From Psychrobacter sp. LV10R520-6 (GTDB taxonomy: Bacteria; Pseudomonadota; Gammaproteobacteria; Pseudomonadales; Moraxellaceae), in the NCBI RefSeq assembly GCF_900182925.1, contig NZ_LT900024.1:558001-622000 (forward strand): DNA of 64,000 bases. Reading direction: 5' to 3'. The notes beneath the pieces are model-generated. The model made no database searches and had not been told where the DNA came from. It worked only from the letters and a program-made list of their open reading frames with translations. Positions 1-8,732 of the stretch are shown here, one piece after another. The stretch's first letter is position 1. Each line of letters starts with the position of its first letter. The position numbers and the translations under genes were made by a program.

Positions 1-134
1 TCACCGAATTGCTTAAAAACAGCAATAATGTGAACCCTCGGTGCGAGGGGGATAGCTCGGTAAACTTGCCTAACCGCTATTGCAGAACATCGCAAATAAG
101 TATGGGTATTACCCAAGAAACTCCTATCTCTTAG
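1..134 (+). CDS. tnpB: 3' end of an IS200/IS605-type TnpB (OrfB), partial
   Basis: The plus strand is open in frame 3 from the window edge to a TAG at 132-134, giving 43 residues that include NPRCEGDSSV and end in QETPIS. A short tail of this kind, followed at once by an imperfect hairpin and GTAGTTCA, is what I know from the C-terminus and right end of TnpB/OrfB proteins of IS200/IS605-family elements. TnpB is an RNA-guided nuclease ancestral to Cas12, and its guide (omega) RNA normally overlaps the end of the gene and the right end of the element. The RuvC and zinc-finger parts lie outside the window, so whether the gene is intact cannot be judged. The identification rests on a short tail and is an inference. 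Confidence 0.6.
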   Translation, partial: TELLKNSNNVNPRCEGDSSVNLPNRYCRTSQISMGITQETPIS

Positions 135-150
135 GTAGTGGGTAGTTCAT
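119..150 (+). mobile_element. putative right end of the IS200/IS605-type element
   Basis: The bases around the tnpB stop codon form an imperfect hairpin (ACTCCTATC against GGTAGTGGGTAGT) that finishes with GTAGTTCAT near 141-150. Subterminal imperfect hairpins in place of terminal inverted repeats are typical of this family. The exact cleavage point cannot be fixed without an empty site. Confidence 0.45.
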
Positions 151-191
151 TAAGTACATTGTACTAAATCATATCAGTAAAATTAGCCCAC

Positions 192-222
192 AAAAAAAAG
201 ACCGCTTAAGCGGTCTTTTTTA
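192..222 (-). terminator. rho-independent terminator of asd
   Basis: A perfect stem (AAGACCGCTTAAGCGGTCTT) is flanked by A-runs and T-runs on both sides. It lies 33 bp past the asd stop and reads as a strong terminator on the minus strand. The symmetry lets it also stop plus-strand transcripts leaving tnpB. Confidence 0.85.
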
Positions 223-254
223 TCTTATTGCCAATGACTACTAATACACTTCTA

Positions 255-1400
255 TTAAAAATCCGCTTGGCTTTTTTGCTCGCGGATAATGTTTAGCATC
301 CGGCGTAATGGTTCAGCAGCGCCCCATAACAGCTGATCACCAACCGTAAACGCACCTAAGTATTCACCACCCATATTTAGCTTACGCAAGCGACCGATTG
401 CCACGGTCAATGTACCGGTGACTGCCACTGGCGTTAAGCGGTTCATGGTCGCTTCTTTGTCATCTTCGACCACATCTAGCCATTGGTTACCGCTGTTTTT
501 CAGTGCCGCTTCAATTTCTTCTAATGGAATGTCTTTTTTAAGCTTAATGGTTAAGCCTTGCGCGTGACAGCGCATCGCACCGACGCGTACACACATACCA
601 TCAATTGCAATATTGTCTGCTCCTGAATTGCCAAGGATTTTGTTGGTTTCAACGCCGCCTTTCCATTCTTCGCGTGACTGTTTGTTTTCCAGTTGCGAGT
701 CAATATATGGGATTAAGCTACCGGCTAATGGCACACCAAAATACTGCTTAGGAAAATCCTCTGAGCGTTGAGTCTGCGCAATCTTTTTATCAATCTCTAG
801 TATCGCGCTGGCAGGATCAGCTAGCTCATCTTTTACCGCATCATGTAGCATTCCCATACCATTGATTAGCTCGCGCATGTTGTTCGCGCCTGAACCACTG
901 GCTGCTTGATAGGTCATCGCGCTGACCCATTCTATCCAGCCTTTATTGAACAGCTCACCGATGGACATCAGCATCAGTGATACGGTACAGTTACCACCGA
1001 TAAAGTCTTTTTTACCATTAGCAAGGGCGCTATCAATGACCTTGCGATTGACAGGATCGAGGATAATAATACTATTATCTTCCATTCGCAGCGTGCTAGC
1101 CGCATCAATCCAATAGCCGTCCCAGCCGCTATCACGTAATGGCTGATGTACTTTTTGGGTATAGTCACCACCTTGGCAGGTAATAATCACATCACAATCA
1201 GCTAACGCTTTAATATCATGAGCATTTTTTAGTGGGCTTGCGTTAATACCATCAAAACTTGGCGCATCGCCACCTGCATTACTGGTTGAAAAAAACACGG
1301 GTGTCATACCGTCGAAGTCGTTTCCTTCGCGCATACGTTGTACCAGTACCGATCCTACCATTCCGCGCCAGCCTACTAAGCCTACCGTTAAGTTACTCAT
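255..1400 (-). CDS. asd: aspartate-semialdehyde dehydrogenase
   Basis: Reduces L-aspartyl-4-phosphate to aspartate semialdehyde with NADPH, the branch point to diaminopimelate/lysine, threonine and methionine. It acts in the cytoplasm. The N-terminus has the NADP-binding loop [13 protein letters not shown]. The catalytic cysteine is in [10 protein letters not shown] (Cys138), and the later [11 protein letters not shown] segment fits the conserved histidine region. The 381-residue length is normal for the gammaproteobacterial enzyme. The ATG is preceded by a GGATGAGG-like ribosome binding site. The gene stands alone, with a strong terminator just downstream. Nothing unusual was seen. Confidence 0.97.
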   Translation of the reverse strand: MSNLTVGLVGWRGMVGSVLVQRMREGNDFDGMTPVFFSTSNAGGDAPSFDGINASPLKNAHDIKALADCDVIITCQGGDYTQKVHQPLRDSGWDGYWIDAASTLRMEDNSIIILDPVNRKVIDSALANGKKDFIGGNCTVSLMLMSIGELFNKGWIEWVSAMTYQAASGSGANNMRELINGMGMLHDAVKDELADPASAILEIDKKIAQTQRSEDFPKQYFGVPLAGSLIPYIDSQLENKQSREEWKGGVETNKILGNSGADNIAIDGMCVRVGAMRCHAQGLTIKLKKDIPLEEIEAALKNSGNQWLDVVEDDKEATMNRLTPVAVTGTLTVAIGRLRKLNMGGEYLGAFTVGDQLLWGAAEPLRRMLNIIREQKSQADF

Positions 1401-1797
1401 TAAACCTCATCCTATTTACAATAATTTATGGCTTTGCCAACCAATAACAATGCCGTGAATGACTATAAAAAGCAAGGCGTTTTACTTAATTTTAACTGTT
1501 TTTTGAACACTATTAACTATAGCCACTATAACTTTAGGTTATTAACCAAAAGGTTGTTTATCTGGATGAAATAAGTATCGCTGATTTTAAATGCGTGCGC
1601 TATGATGGTAATTTTTTGATTATAGCTTATGATAACTAAAGGCTAGCAGTAGGCGATTGATGTGTGAAATGCTAAAGTAAGCATTGGCTGTCAAAGCAAA
1701 GCAATCATAATTTCATCATGACACTTACAATTTTATCATCACACTTGCGATTGGCTATTGGTTTGGCCATCAACTCAATAATAGGTTTATAGACCCC
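1401..1797. other. intergenic region between divergent asd and the EEP-family gene
   Basis: AT-rich sequence that should hold both divergent promoters, although no clear -35/-10 pair stands out. Near 1709-1751 there is a degenerate tandem repeat of about 21 bp (TTCATCATGACACTTACA followed by TTTATCATCACACTTGC). No coding or RNA gene was recognised. Confidence 0.5.
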
Positions 1798-2916
1798 ATG
1801 GATTTCTCCCCACTATATTATGGCGTACAGCTGCTGGCAGGGCTAATAGCTTTCATAACCATCTGGGGTTGGCTGCCACTGGATAACTGGTGGGTACGTA
1901 GCGTTGATTTCCCGCGTATACAAATTCTGGTACTCGGTATTATTGCCTGGCTTAGTATGCTGATATTTTGGTCGCAGTGGCAGTTCGGGCAGTGGTTATT
2001 ATTTGTCGCCTTAAGCGTGGCATTGGCTTTTCAGCTCAGAATGGTATTGCCTTATACTAAAATATGGAAAAAAGAAGTACAAAAAGCTAAAGCTAAGCCC
2101 GAAGGCGAGGCACATCAACTTAAAATAATGGTCTCAAACGTTCTTACTCCTAATAAGCAGACGCAAGATTTGGTCGATCTGGTTAATCAAAGACAGCCTG
2201 ATATTTTAATTACACTTGAGAGCGATCAAAAGTGGCAGGAGGCGCTTAGCCAAATTGAGCCAGATTACCCTCATACGGTTAAAATACCGCTAGATAACCT
2301 ATATGGCATGCATCTGTATTCTAAACTTGAGCTGATAGACCCTATAGTTCATTATCTAATGATTGATGACATCCCCTCCATACATACTCAACTGCGTTTG
2401 CAAAGCGGTCGTATCATTTGGCTATATTGTCTGCATCCGATGCCACCCAGTCCGACAGAAGCGGATAAGTCGACCACCCGCGACGCTGAGCTACTTATGG
2501 TTGGAAAACATATCAAAGAGAATGATCAAACTGCGATATTGGCAGGAGATCTCAATGATGTGGCATGGTCAAAGACCACCCGCCGCTTTCAACGTATCTC
2601 AGGACTGCTAGATCCGCGCATCGGTCGACATTTTATCAATACCTTTCATGTCGATTATCCATTTTTGCGCTGGGCACTTGACCATCTCTTCCATAGTGCT
2701 TGTTTTACCGTCGTCAATATTGAGCGTTTGCCTTCTATTGGCTCTGATCATTTTCCGGTGTTGACAACCTTGCAGTATGAGCCAGAAGAAGCCGGTAAGC
2801 AGGAACAAAATGCGCCCACACCCGAATCTGAAGATATCAAAGAAGCAGAAAATAAAATCAAAGAAGGTAAGAAAGAGGGGCATGAGGTCTCAAAAGAACA
2901 CACAGAAAACCAATAA
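1798..2916 (+). CDS. membrane-anchored endonuclease/exonuclease/phosphatase family protein
   Basis: A 372-residue protein with three N-terminal hydrophobic segments (about residues 8-25, 41-60 and 67-82), followed by an EEP-fold catalytic domain. Visible motifs are DILITLESD (metal-binding Glu), AGDLNDVAWS (Asp/Asn) and the terminal GSDHFPVL (catalytic Asp-His), in the usual order. The fold covers nucleases, phosphatases and sphingomyelinase-like phosphodiesterases, so the substrate cannot be named. The last 40 residues form a hydrophilic Glu/Lys tail after the domain. The three-helix anchor plus EEP domain is common in uncharacterised Moraxellaceae proteins. It stands alone, divergent from asd. 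Confidence 0.8.
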   Translation: MDFSPLYYGVQLLAGLIAFITIWGWLPLDNWWVRSVDFPRIQILVLGIIAWLSMLIFWSQWQFGQWLLFVALSVALAFQLRMVLPYTKIWKKEVQKAKAKPEGEAHQLKIMVSNVLTPNKQTQDLVDLVNQRQPDILITLESDQKWQEALSQIEPDYPHTVKIPLDNLYGMHLYSKLELIDPIVHYLMIDDIPSIHTQLRLQSGRIIWLYCLHPMPPSPTEADKSTTRDAELLMVGKHIKENDQTAILAGDLNDVAWSKTTRRFQRISGLLDPRIGRHFINTFHVDYPFLRWALDHLFHSACFTVVNIERLPSIGSDHFPVLTTLQYEPEEAGKQEQNAPTPESEDIKEAENKIKEGKKEGHEVSKEHTENQ

Positions 2917-3430
2917 AGATAGCGGCAATAATAGTGCCGAAAATGGTGATTAATATATATGGCAAGCTGGCGTAAAACCTGTAAGCAAATGCTTACGTCA
3001 AATAGGGTCTTTGGCGTCTAGTCGCAACGCATTGATTACCATACAATACCGTCATCAACACAAGGATAGGCAAGGATGCAGTGTTGAGGCAGTAGCAATA
3101 CAAGCATAGGCCAAGCCAATGTCTTATAGGCTAGTGTTTACGACTTAGGATAAGTCACCAAGGAAGAGATTATAATAATAATATCACGAAGCGCCATAGC
3201 CCCGAACCCATTGCCCTAGGTTCGGGGCTTTTCTTTGTGTTTAAGTTATTGGTTGATAAGTTTAGTCACTAAATTTGTATGTCTGATACTCTCTTCAGCA
3301 TTCAACTTGGAACATGACATATAACCGATCAAGAATAATGAACCAACTTTGAACTTGTTAGGGTAGCAGATATCTCTTAATATACTTGCTACTATAAGCC
3401 AGCTAACGTTTCAGCTCATTTTTACATGAT
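2917..3430. other. long non-coding stretch between convergent genes
   Basis: About 500 bp without a credible ORF. It holds a small perfect hairpin (GTAAGC-AAAT-GCTTAC at 2981-2996) and the strong terminator at 3198-3234, which lies about 280 bp past the stop of the upstream gene. That spacing leaves room for an independent small RNA ending at the terminator. I could not match it to tmRNA, SRP RNA, 6S or RNase P RNA by eye. Confidence 0.4.
3198..3234 (+). terminator. rho-independent terminator
   Basis: AGCCCCGAACC pairs with GGTTCGGGGCT across a 10-nt loop, followed by TTTTCTTT on the plus strand. It is GC-rich and stable. It serves either the EEP-family gene far upstream or an unannotated transcript in between. 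Confidence 0.8.
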
Positions 3431-3460
3431 AAAAAAGGGCACATGCGTTTGCATATGCCC
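3431..3460 (-). terminator. terminator of the lptD-surA operon
   Basis: GGGCATATGC and GCATGTGCCC pair on the minus strand with one internal mismatch and a 4-nt loop, followed by six T. It lies about 54 bp past the surA stop. Confidence 0.8.
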
Positions 3461-3513
3461 TCATTAAATTACTACTTTAAACCAAATTAGTGTAGCGTTG
3501 TATATTCGCTATA

Positions 3514-4917
3514 TTATTCAAGCACTTGAATATAAGCGCTGGCACGTAGCTCTTGCAACCAGTCTTCTTTGGCTTGCGGTGCTAAGCGTTGATATAGTGC
3601 TTGGCGTGCCATGTTGCGGCGATATTGATCGCTTACGTCATGCTGACGCTTACCTTCTAGTTTAAGAATATGCCAGCCAAACTGAGTTTTAAAGGGTGCA
3701 GAATAGTCACCGACAGCAGTGTTTTTCATGACCGCCTCAAATGGGCCAATCATATCTCCTTCGCTAACCCAATCAAGATCACCACCACGTCCAGCAGAAC
3801 CTGGATCGTCCGAGTAAGTTGCTGCTAGACCGGAAAAATCTGCGCCTTTACGTAGCTGATCGTATAAGTCGTTGGCCTTTTGCTCAGCAAGCGCGTTTGT
3901 TTGTAACTCATCGACCTTAACTAAAATATGGCGAGTGTGCCATTGCGGTATAATCATCGTATCGCTGGCTTTTTTATTAGCAAGCTTAATGATGTCAATA
4001 CCTTCAGGAGTGACTAACGGCTCGCTAACCGCACCCACATCAAGCTTGGTGATTTCGCTTGATAACTCTGTAGGTAGGGCGGCGGCTTTATGAAAGCCCA
4101 TATCGCCACCTTGTAGCGGAATGGGATAGCTGCCTTGGGTGGCGGCAACGGCAGCAGCAATATCCACATTTGGCGCTAGTAGGCGGTTACGTAATACTTT
4201 TGCAACTTCGAGCGCCTCATCGCGCTGGGCTTGTGATAGTCGGCTATAATCATCCATATAAGGCACGCGCACATGAATGGTTTGATACTCGCTTTGGTTC
4301 AAGCGCTTGGCTTCAGGCGAGGCCAGAAAGGCATCAATATCTTGTTCGCTAATGCGCACAAGATTGGTAATTTGACGTTGTTGCAAAGATTGAATAGCAG
4401 AGTCTTCGATCAATTTTGAGCGTAAAGAAGCATAGCTACCGGCTTGGCTCGCATCTAAGCGCTGTTGTAGGGCAGCAAGACTATTAAGCCCTTCAGACTG
4501 AGCGATTTGGGTAAGGCGCTGATTGATAGCGGCTTCGTCAGGTTTCAGTCCGACACGGTTAACCAGTGACAGCTGTATCTCACGTAAAATTAGCGCATTC
4601 AGTACTTCAGACTGTAGCTGAGCTGAATTAGCAATCGGCTCACCTGCAGCCTGCGCCCGTGCTTGAGTTTGATTGACAGCATCAATCAGATCGCTTTTAA
4701 GAATGGCGTTATCATTGACTAGTGCGATGATACCATCAGTGCTATTAGCAGGCGTTAAACGGGCGCTGCTATTTTGGCTCACAGCCTTGGCGTCCGCTTG
4801 TACAGTTGCAGGTTTAACCGTTGCCGCTTGGGCGTTGAGGCTAAGCACAAGGCCTGCGCTCATACCCATAGAAAACAGTACAGCGCGGCCAGTCTGACGT
4901 AAAGAAAAAAATCTCAT
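3514..4917 (-). CDS. surA: periplasmic chaperone and peptidyl-prolyl isomerase SurA
   Basis: Escorts unfolded outer-membrane proteins, including LptD, across the periplasm. A signal peptide ends at LSLNAQA. An N-terminal SurA domain follows (IIALVNDNAILKSDLIDAV), then two parvulin domains: a divergent one (EYQTIHVRVPYM to IIKLANKK) and a classical one (WHTRHILVK to FGWHILKLEGK). I chose the ATG at 4917, giving 467 aa. AGGAG sits four bases upstream and translation then begins directly with the signal peptide MRFFSLRQTG. The longer reading from 4971 adds 18 residues with no obvious function. It follows lptD on the same strand with a gap of about 156 bp, the usual order. Confidence 0.95.
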   Translation of the reverse strand: MRFFSLRQTGRAVLFSMGMSAGLVLSLNAQAATVKPATVQADAKAVSQNSSARLTPANSTDGIIALVNDNAILKSDLIDAVNQTQARAQAAGEPIANSAQLQSEVLNALILREIQLSLVNRVGLKPDEAAINQRLTQIAQSEGLNSLAALQQRLDASQAGSYASLRSKLIEDSAIQSLQQRQITNLVRISEQDIDAFLASPEAKRLNQSEYQTIHVRVPYMDDYSRLSQAQRDEALEVAKVLRNRLLAPNVDIAAAVAATQGSYPIPLQGGDMGFHKAAALPTELSSEITKLDVGAVSEPLVTPEGIDIIKLANKKASDTMIIPQWHTRHILVKVDELQTNALAEQKANDLYDQLRKGADFSGLAATYSDDPGSAGRGGDLDWVSEGDMIGPFEAVMKNTAVGDYSAPFKTQFGWHILKLEGKRQHDVSDQYRRNMARQALYQRLAPQAKEDWLQELRASAYIQVLE

Positions 4918-5073
4918 GATGCTCCTCATCAATGTCATCGCATCGGATAGTAGTTGGTCAACGGGATTCATTATAAGCTAAATAGTTATAAGTTGAATAA
5001 AGTCGTCCGCAATGTTGTCACGTAAGTATTTAGGTTAATAAACAGCTGGCTTTATATTTTGATATCTTGTTCG

Positions 5074-8000
5074 CTAATCTTTCCATGCAGTCTGTACCGG
5101 CTCAAAACCAAGAACTTTATCCGCGAGCAATCGGGTCAAGCGGCTGTCACCACTACCAAGACCATTGAGCCTAATCTCTGCCATAATTGCTTGGGTAGGC
5201 TTGTCTTTGATATTTAGGTCATTATAGTAACGGCGACCATAAACTGCAAAGCCAAAGCAACAATCTTCATAATCAACGCCGACGAGAGCGTCGAGCATTT
5301 TATCACTGCGATAATCATATTGTCCTTGCGCCAGCACGCGCCAATTATTATTGATAGGAAAAATCGCCGACGCCGTAAATGCGGATAACGGCAGCTGATT
5401 GGTATTATTATCGCGTTGACGTTTAACAAAACCGACGTTAAACAAACTATTATCTGATGGCTGATAACGCAATTCAGTAGTAATGAAATTTAAATCATAA
5501 CTGTTGGTAAGCGCGCCGCTGACATCAACCCAAACGTTGTTGTAAGGTTGGGCACTCGCATCCCATACCATTCCTGAGGATGAAGTCGTAAATACAGGGG
5601 TTTGATCCTCAAGCGTAACGCGACCATCATCTAAATAGAACTGCTCCGCAATGCTACCATCAAAACGTGTCACACCCGTTGCGTCGATGTAACGATAATT
5701 GACCCCAGGAGTAATGGCATGCAAATCTTGCAAGCGGTCATGGCCTAAGAACCAGCTGTCTGAAAACAACTGCTCATAGTTAATCGAGGCAATACGGGTA
5801 TTAAAGTTAGGAATATCATTCTGGTTTTTAAAGGGCGAATAAGTGTATTTAAGCCGTGGACTTAGCAGCTGATAACCACCTAAGGTATCATCAAAGGCCC
5901 CGAACGGCGATCCAGCTTGGTATAGGTGCAAACCGGCATCAATGCTGGCTTGCGGGACAAATACCGACTGACTGCCGTCTTTTTCACTGAGCGAATTGTC
6001 CGCTAAACTGTCTTGGTCATATGAAGTATATAAGTGCTGTAAGCTGATTTTTGGCTTAACATAACCCCATGCGGACTCAATAGGATAGGCGGCGCTGATT
6101 TTATTATAAATGCGTGCGCCACTCTTTTCGGCCTCAGAGCCATCGTCGATAGACTTTTTAAAATAGGCAGAATCATGAACGCCAGTGATATCAAAACTCT
6201 CCAACCACGGCAGCCTATAGTTCAGCTTTAGCTGCGGCAGACGTGAGTAAGGTTTGTCTTTATCTTTTAGCGTCTCACCAGTATTGGTGAAAGCATCGAG
6301 TGTTTGGAAGGTCTCGACTTTTAGCTCACCGGTCACATAATCATTATAGTAATTAAGCCGCGCGCGCCTTGGTAGATTCAACGTATTGTCTGATAAACCT
6401 AAAGTGTCAAAGTCATTAAGATATTCTTCATCGGACACATAGCTGTATTTGGCATCGCCGCTTAATCTTGGGATACTGTTTGATGACCAATAGTGATCAT
6501 AAAAAAAGCTGCTGCGATCTTCGCCGTCATACTCTTTATCATTGGGCAAATACGAGCCGTTGAAAATACCTTCGCCGTACGCCTCAGTTAAATAACGAAA
6601 CTCACCTGAGAGCATGGGGTTACGATTGGTATAGATATGAGTATTCAGCGTGGCATCATAGTTGGGTGCTAGGTTTAGATAATAGGGGATATCGACTTCA
6701 AGGCCACTTTCGCTACCAATACTGGCACTGGGTAACAAAAATCCGCTACTGCGCCGACTGTCGATAGGAAAGTTGAAGTAAGGCAAATAAAATACCGGCA
6801 CATCGGCGATTCGGAAAGTGGTGTCGTAGGCTTTACCACGTCCGGTATCGGTATCTAAGTCGATGCTTTCAGCTTCAAGTTGCCATTTACGGTCAGTGGG
6901 CGGACAAGTGCTAAACATCACTTTATCCAGCTCATATTGACTCTCATTAGGACGGTTAAGTCGCTTGGCATAGCCGTGTGCCTGTAAGGGCACACTGGCA
7001 AAAGCCACATTATTTGCGGTTGTTTGTCCAGTCTCAGTGCTATAAGCCAAGCTATCTGCTACACCAATTAAACCGCCTTGTGAGGCTTTTTCGCTAATGG
7101 TGGTCTTATTATTATTCTGAGTATTGCCAGGCGTTAGTTGCGTAGCAGGTCTATTGCTATTATTGACGTTGCCACTATTAACAGTACCATTACTAACAGT
7201 GCCAGTAGCTTGATCAGTAAATAATACTTTACCTTGTGCGCCAGCCACGCCATTGGTTAAATCCAGCACGATTTTATCCGCTTCGATATGCTGGGTACCC
7301 TGATCAATAATGACATTCCCCGACAATTCAGCATAATCGATATTATCATAATAACCATAATCAGATTCTGCAAACAGAGCTGCTTGGCTATTGGGAGTGC
7401 CAGTTAAATTAGTAGGGATTTGTCCATTAGTCGCATTGGCTTCATTGACGGCGCGCTGATAATTAGGATTACGCTTAGGATAGACCCACTGACCTTCACA
7501 GCGTTGAGAACTATCTATTGAATTGGGAAGCAGGTTTAAATTTGTTCCCAATTGGCGCATAGATTGACGGTTAGCTTGGCTATCCGACGTAGGCTGTCGC
7601 GTATTGTTTGCTATCGAAGCTGGATTCTGAGTGCTACTGTCTATTGTATTAACGGTATCGGTACTGTTTAATGTCGGAGTGTCAGTATCGGGGGTAAGCT
7701 CATAAAATTCTGCCAAGCGTTGCAAACTTTTTTGAATACTCTCATCGCTGAAATCAAGGCGGCTGCCATCAATCGCAGGATCAGTTGCCATGCTTTGGCG
7801 TGCGCGTGAGGCGTTATTATTGTCTTGTTTATTGCTATTATTAAAACTATCGCCAGCGTTAGGATTGTCCAATGACTGGAGGGCAGTATCGTCGGTACTT
7901 TTAATACCAGTGTCAGCATCAGTTTTGTCAGTAATTGGGGTAATGGTGTCTGTATTGGGGTCTGTTGTATTGGTATTAGCGTTAATATCAGGGTCAGTAT

Positions 8001-8217
8001 AGACACTTTCATTAATACTCTGATTAACGCTACTATTGGCGCTAATATCAGAATCAGCGTCAGAAATACTGCTGCTGACACTGGTGCTAGCAGTTATAAA
8101 CGGCTCAGTCGTTTGCACTTCAGCATTTGCTGTGACAGCCGCACTCACAGTCAAGCCTAATGCACCAAATAAAATCAAACGAATGCTTTGGTAAAGCGGA
8201 GAATATAACAAGGGCAC
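5074..8217 (-). CDS. lptD: LPS-assembly outer membrane protein LptD
   Basis: The beta-barrel that, with LptE, inserts lipopolysaccharide into the outer leaflet. A signal peptide ends near residue 32. Residues about 35-235 are a low-complexity Ser/Thr/Asn/Asp segment. The OstA/LptA-like domain runs from about 290 to 430, interrupted by an Asn/Gly/Thr-rich loop near 340-375, and the barrel follows to the end. The four conserved cysteines are all visible: C240, C438 and the pair C986-C987, consistent with the LptD disulfide pattern. At 1047 residues it is well above the roughly 780 of E. coli, mostly because of the N-terminal insert. The start is uncertain: the GTG at 8217 lacks a spaced ribosome binding site, while TTG at 8211 has AGGTG five bases upstream. 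Confidence 0.95.
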   Translation of the reverse strand: MPLLYSPLYQSIRLILFGALGLTVSAAVTANAEVQTTEPFITASTSVSSSISDADSDISANSSVNQSINESVYTDPDINANTNTTDPNTDTITPITDKTDADTGIKSTDDTALQSLDNPNAGDSFNNSNKQDNNNASRARQSMATDPAIDGSRLDFSDESIQKSLQRLAEFYELTPDTDTPTLNSTDTVNTIDSSTQNPASIANNTRQPTSDSQANRQSMRQLGTNLNLLPNSIDSSQRCEGQWVYPKRNPNYQRAVNEANATNGQIPTNLTGTPNSQAALFAESDYGYYDNIDYAELSGNVIIDQGTQHIEADKIVLDLTNGVAGAQGKVLFTDQATGTVSNGTVNSGNVNNSNRPATQLTPGNTQNNNKTTISEKASQGGLIGVADSLAYSTETGQTTANNVAFASVPLQAHGYAKRLNRPNESQYELDKVMFSTCPPTDRKWQLEAESIDLDTDTGRGKAYDTTFRIADVPVFYLPYFNFPIDSRRSSGFLLPSASIGSESGLEVDIPYYLNLAPNYDATLNTHIYTNRNPMLSGEFRYLTEAYGEGIFNGSYLPNDKEYDGEDRSSFFYDHYWSSNSIPRLSGDAKYSYVSDEEYLNDFDTLGLSDNTLNLPRRARLNYYNDYVTGELKVETFQTLDAFTNTGETLKDKDKPYSRLPQLKLNYRLPWLESFDITGVHDSAYFKKSIDDGSEAEKSGARIYNKISAAYPIESAWGYVKPKISLQHLYTSYDQDSLADNSLSEKDGSQSVFVPQASIDAGLHLYQAGSPFGAFDDTLGGYQLLSPRLKYTYSPFKNQNDIPNFNTRIASINYEQLFSDSWFLGHDRLQDLHAITPGVNYRYIDATGVTRFDGSIAEQFYLDDGRVTLEDQTPVFTTSSSGMVWDASAQPYNNVWVDVSGALTNSYDLNFITTELRYQPSDNSLFNVGFVKRQRDNNTNQLPLSAFTASAIFPINNNWRVLAQGQYDYRSDKMLDALVGVDYEDCCFGFAVYGRRYYNDLNIKDKPTQAIMAEIRLNGLGSGDSRLTRLLADKVLGFEPVQTAWKD

Positions 8218-8732
8218 ACCTATGATTGCAGAGCCTATTGGGTCGCGGTATTTAGCTTAATACGGCTATTTAGCCAGTAATTTTTTAGCCCGAAATGTTA
8301 TTCGGTTGAGCAAGATTATTTAAGCTAATCTTATTTAATATTTGGTACTAAATCAAAGCGCAAGCGTAGCAGAAGAACGTAAAGCAATGGAGCAGCACAA
8401 TAACTGTGCTCAGTATGTTATATAGTGATCTATTAATAAACCATTATACGACCACGATACGATAAGATGACTGTTAATATCCGGTCATCTTGCATGCATT
8501 GACCACTTAGCATAGTCAAAAAAAACCAAATCAGCTACACTATTAACCAAATTTCATGACGTAGCAAGGCGTTTTTTAGATTCATGATCAGCGCCATACA
8601 TCAAATCAGGGTTTAAGCCCTATTTTATAACAGCCATTTTGAGTCAAAAAGCTCACCATTTTAGCAAGTATTTGCCTGATTTATTACTACTTTAGTTATT
8701 TACAACTGATATTTAACCTGCGATGCCCTTAT
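8218..8732. other. divergent promoter region between lptD and amgK
   Basis: About 515 bp of AT-rich sequence. An 8-bp inverted repeat (AAGATGAC at 8464-8471 against GTCATCTT at 8484-8491) could be an operator or RNA hairpin. No gene was recognised. Confidence 0.4.

Noticed and set aside
7668..8081. 137-codon frame within lptD
   Set aside because: It is an alternate frame of the low-complexity LptD insert; repetitive codons keep it open.
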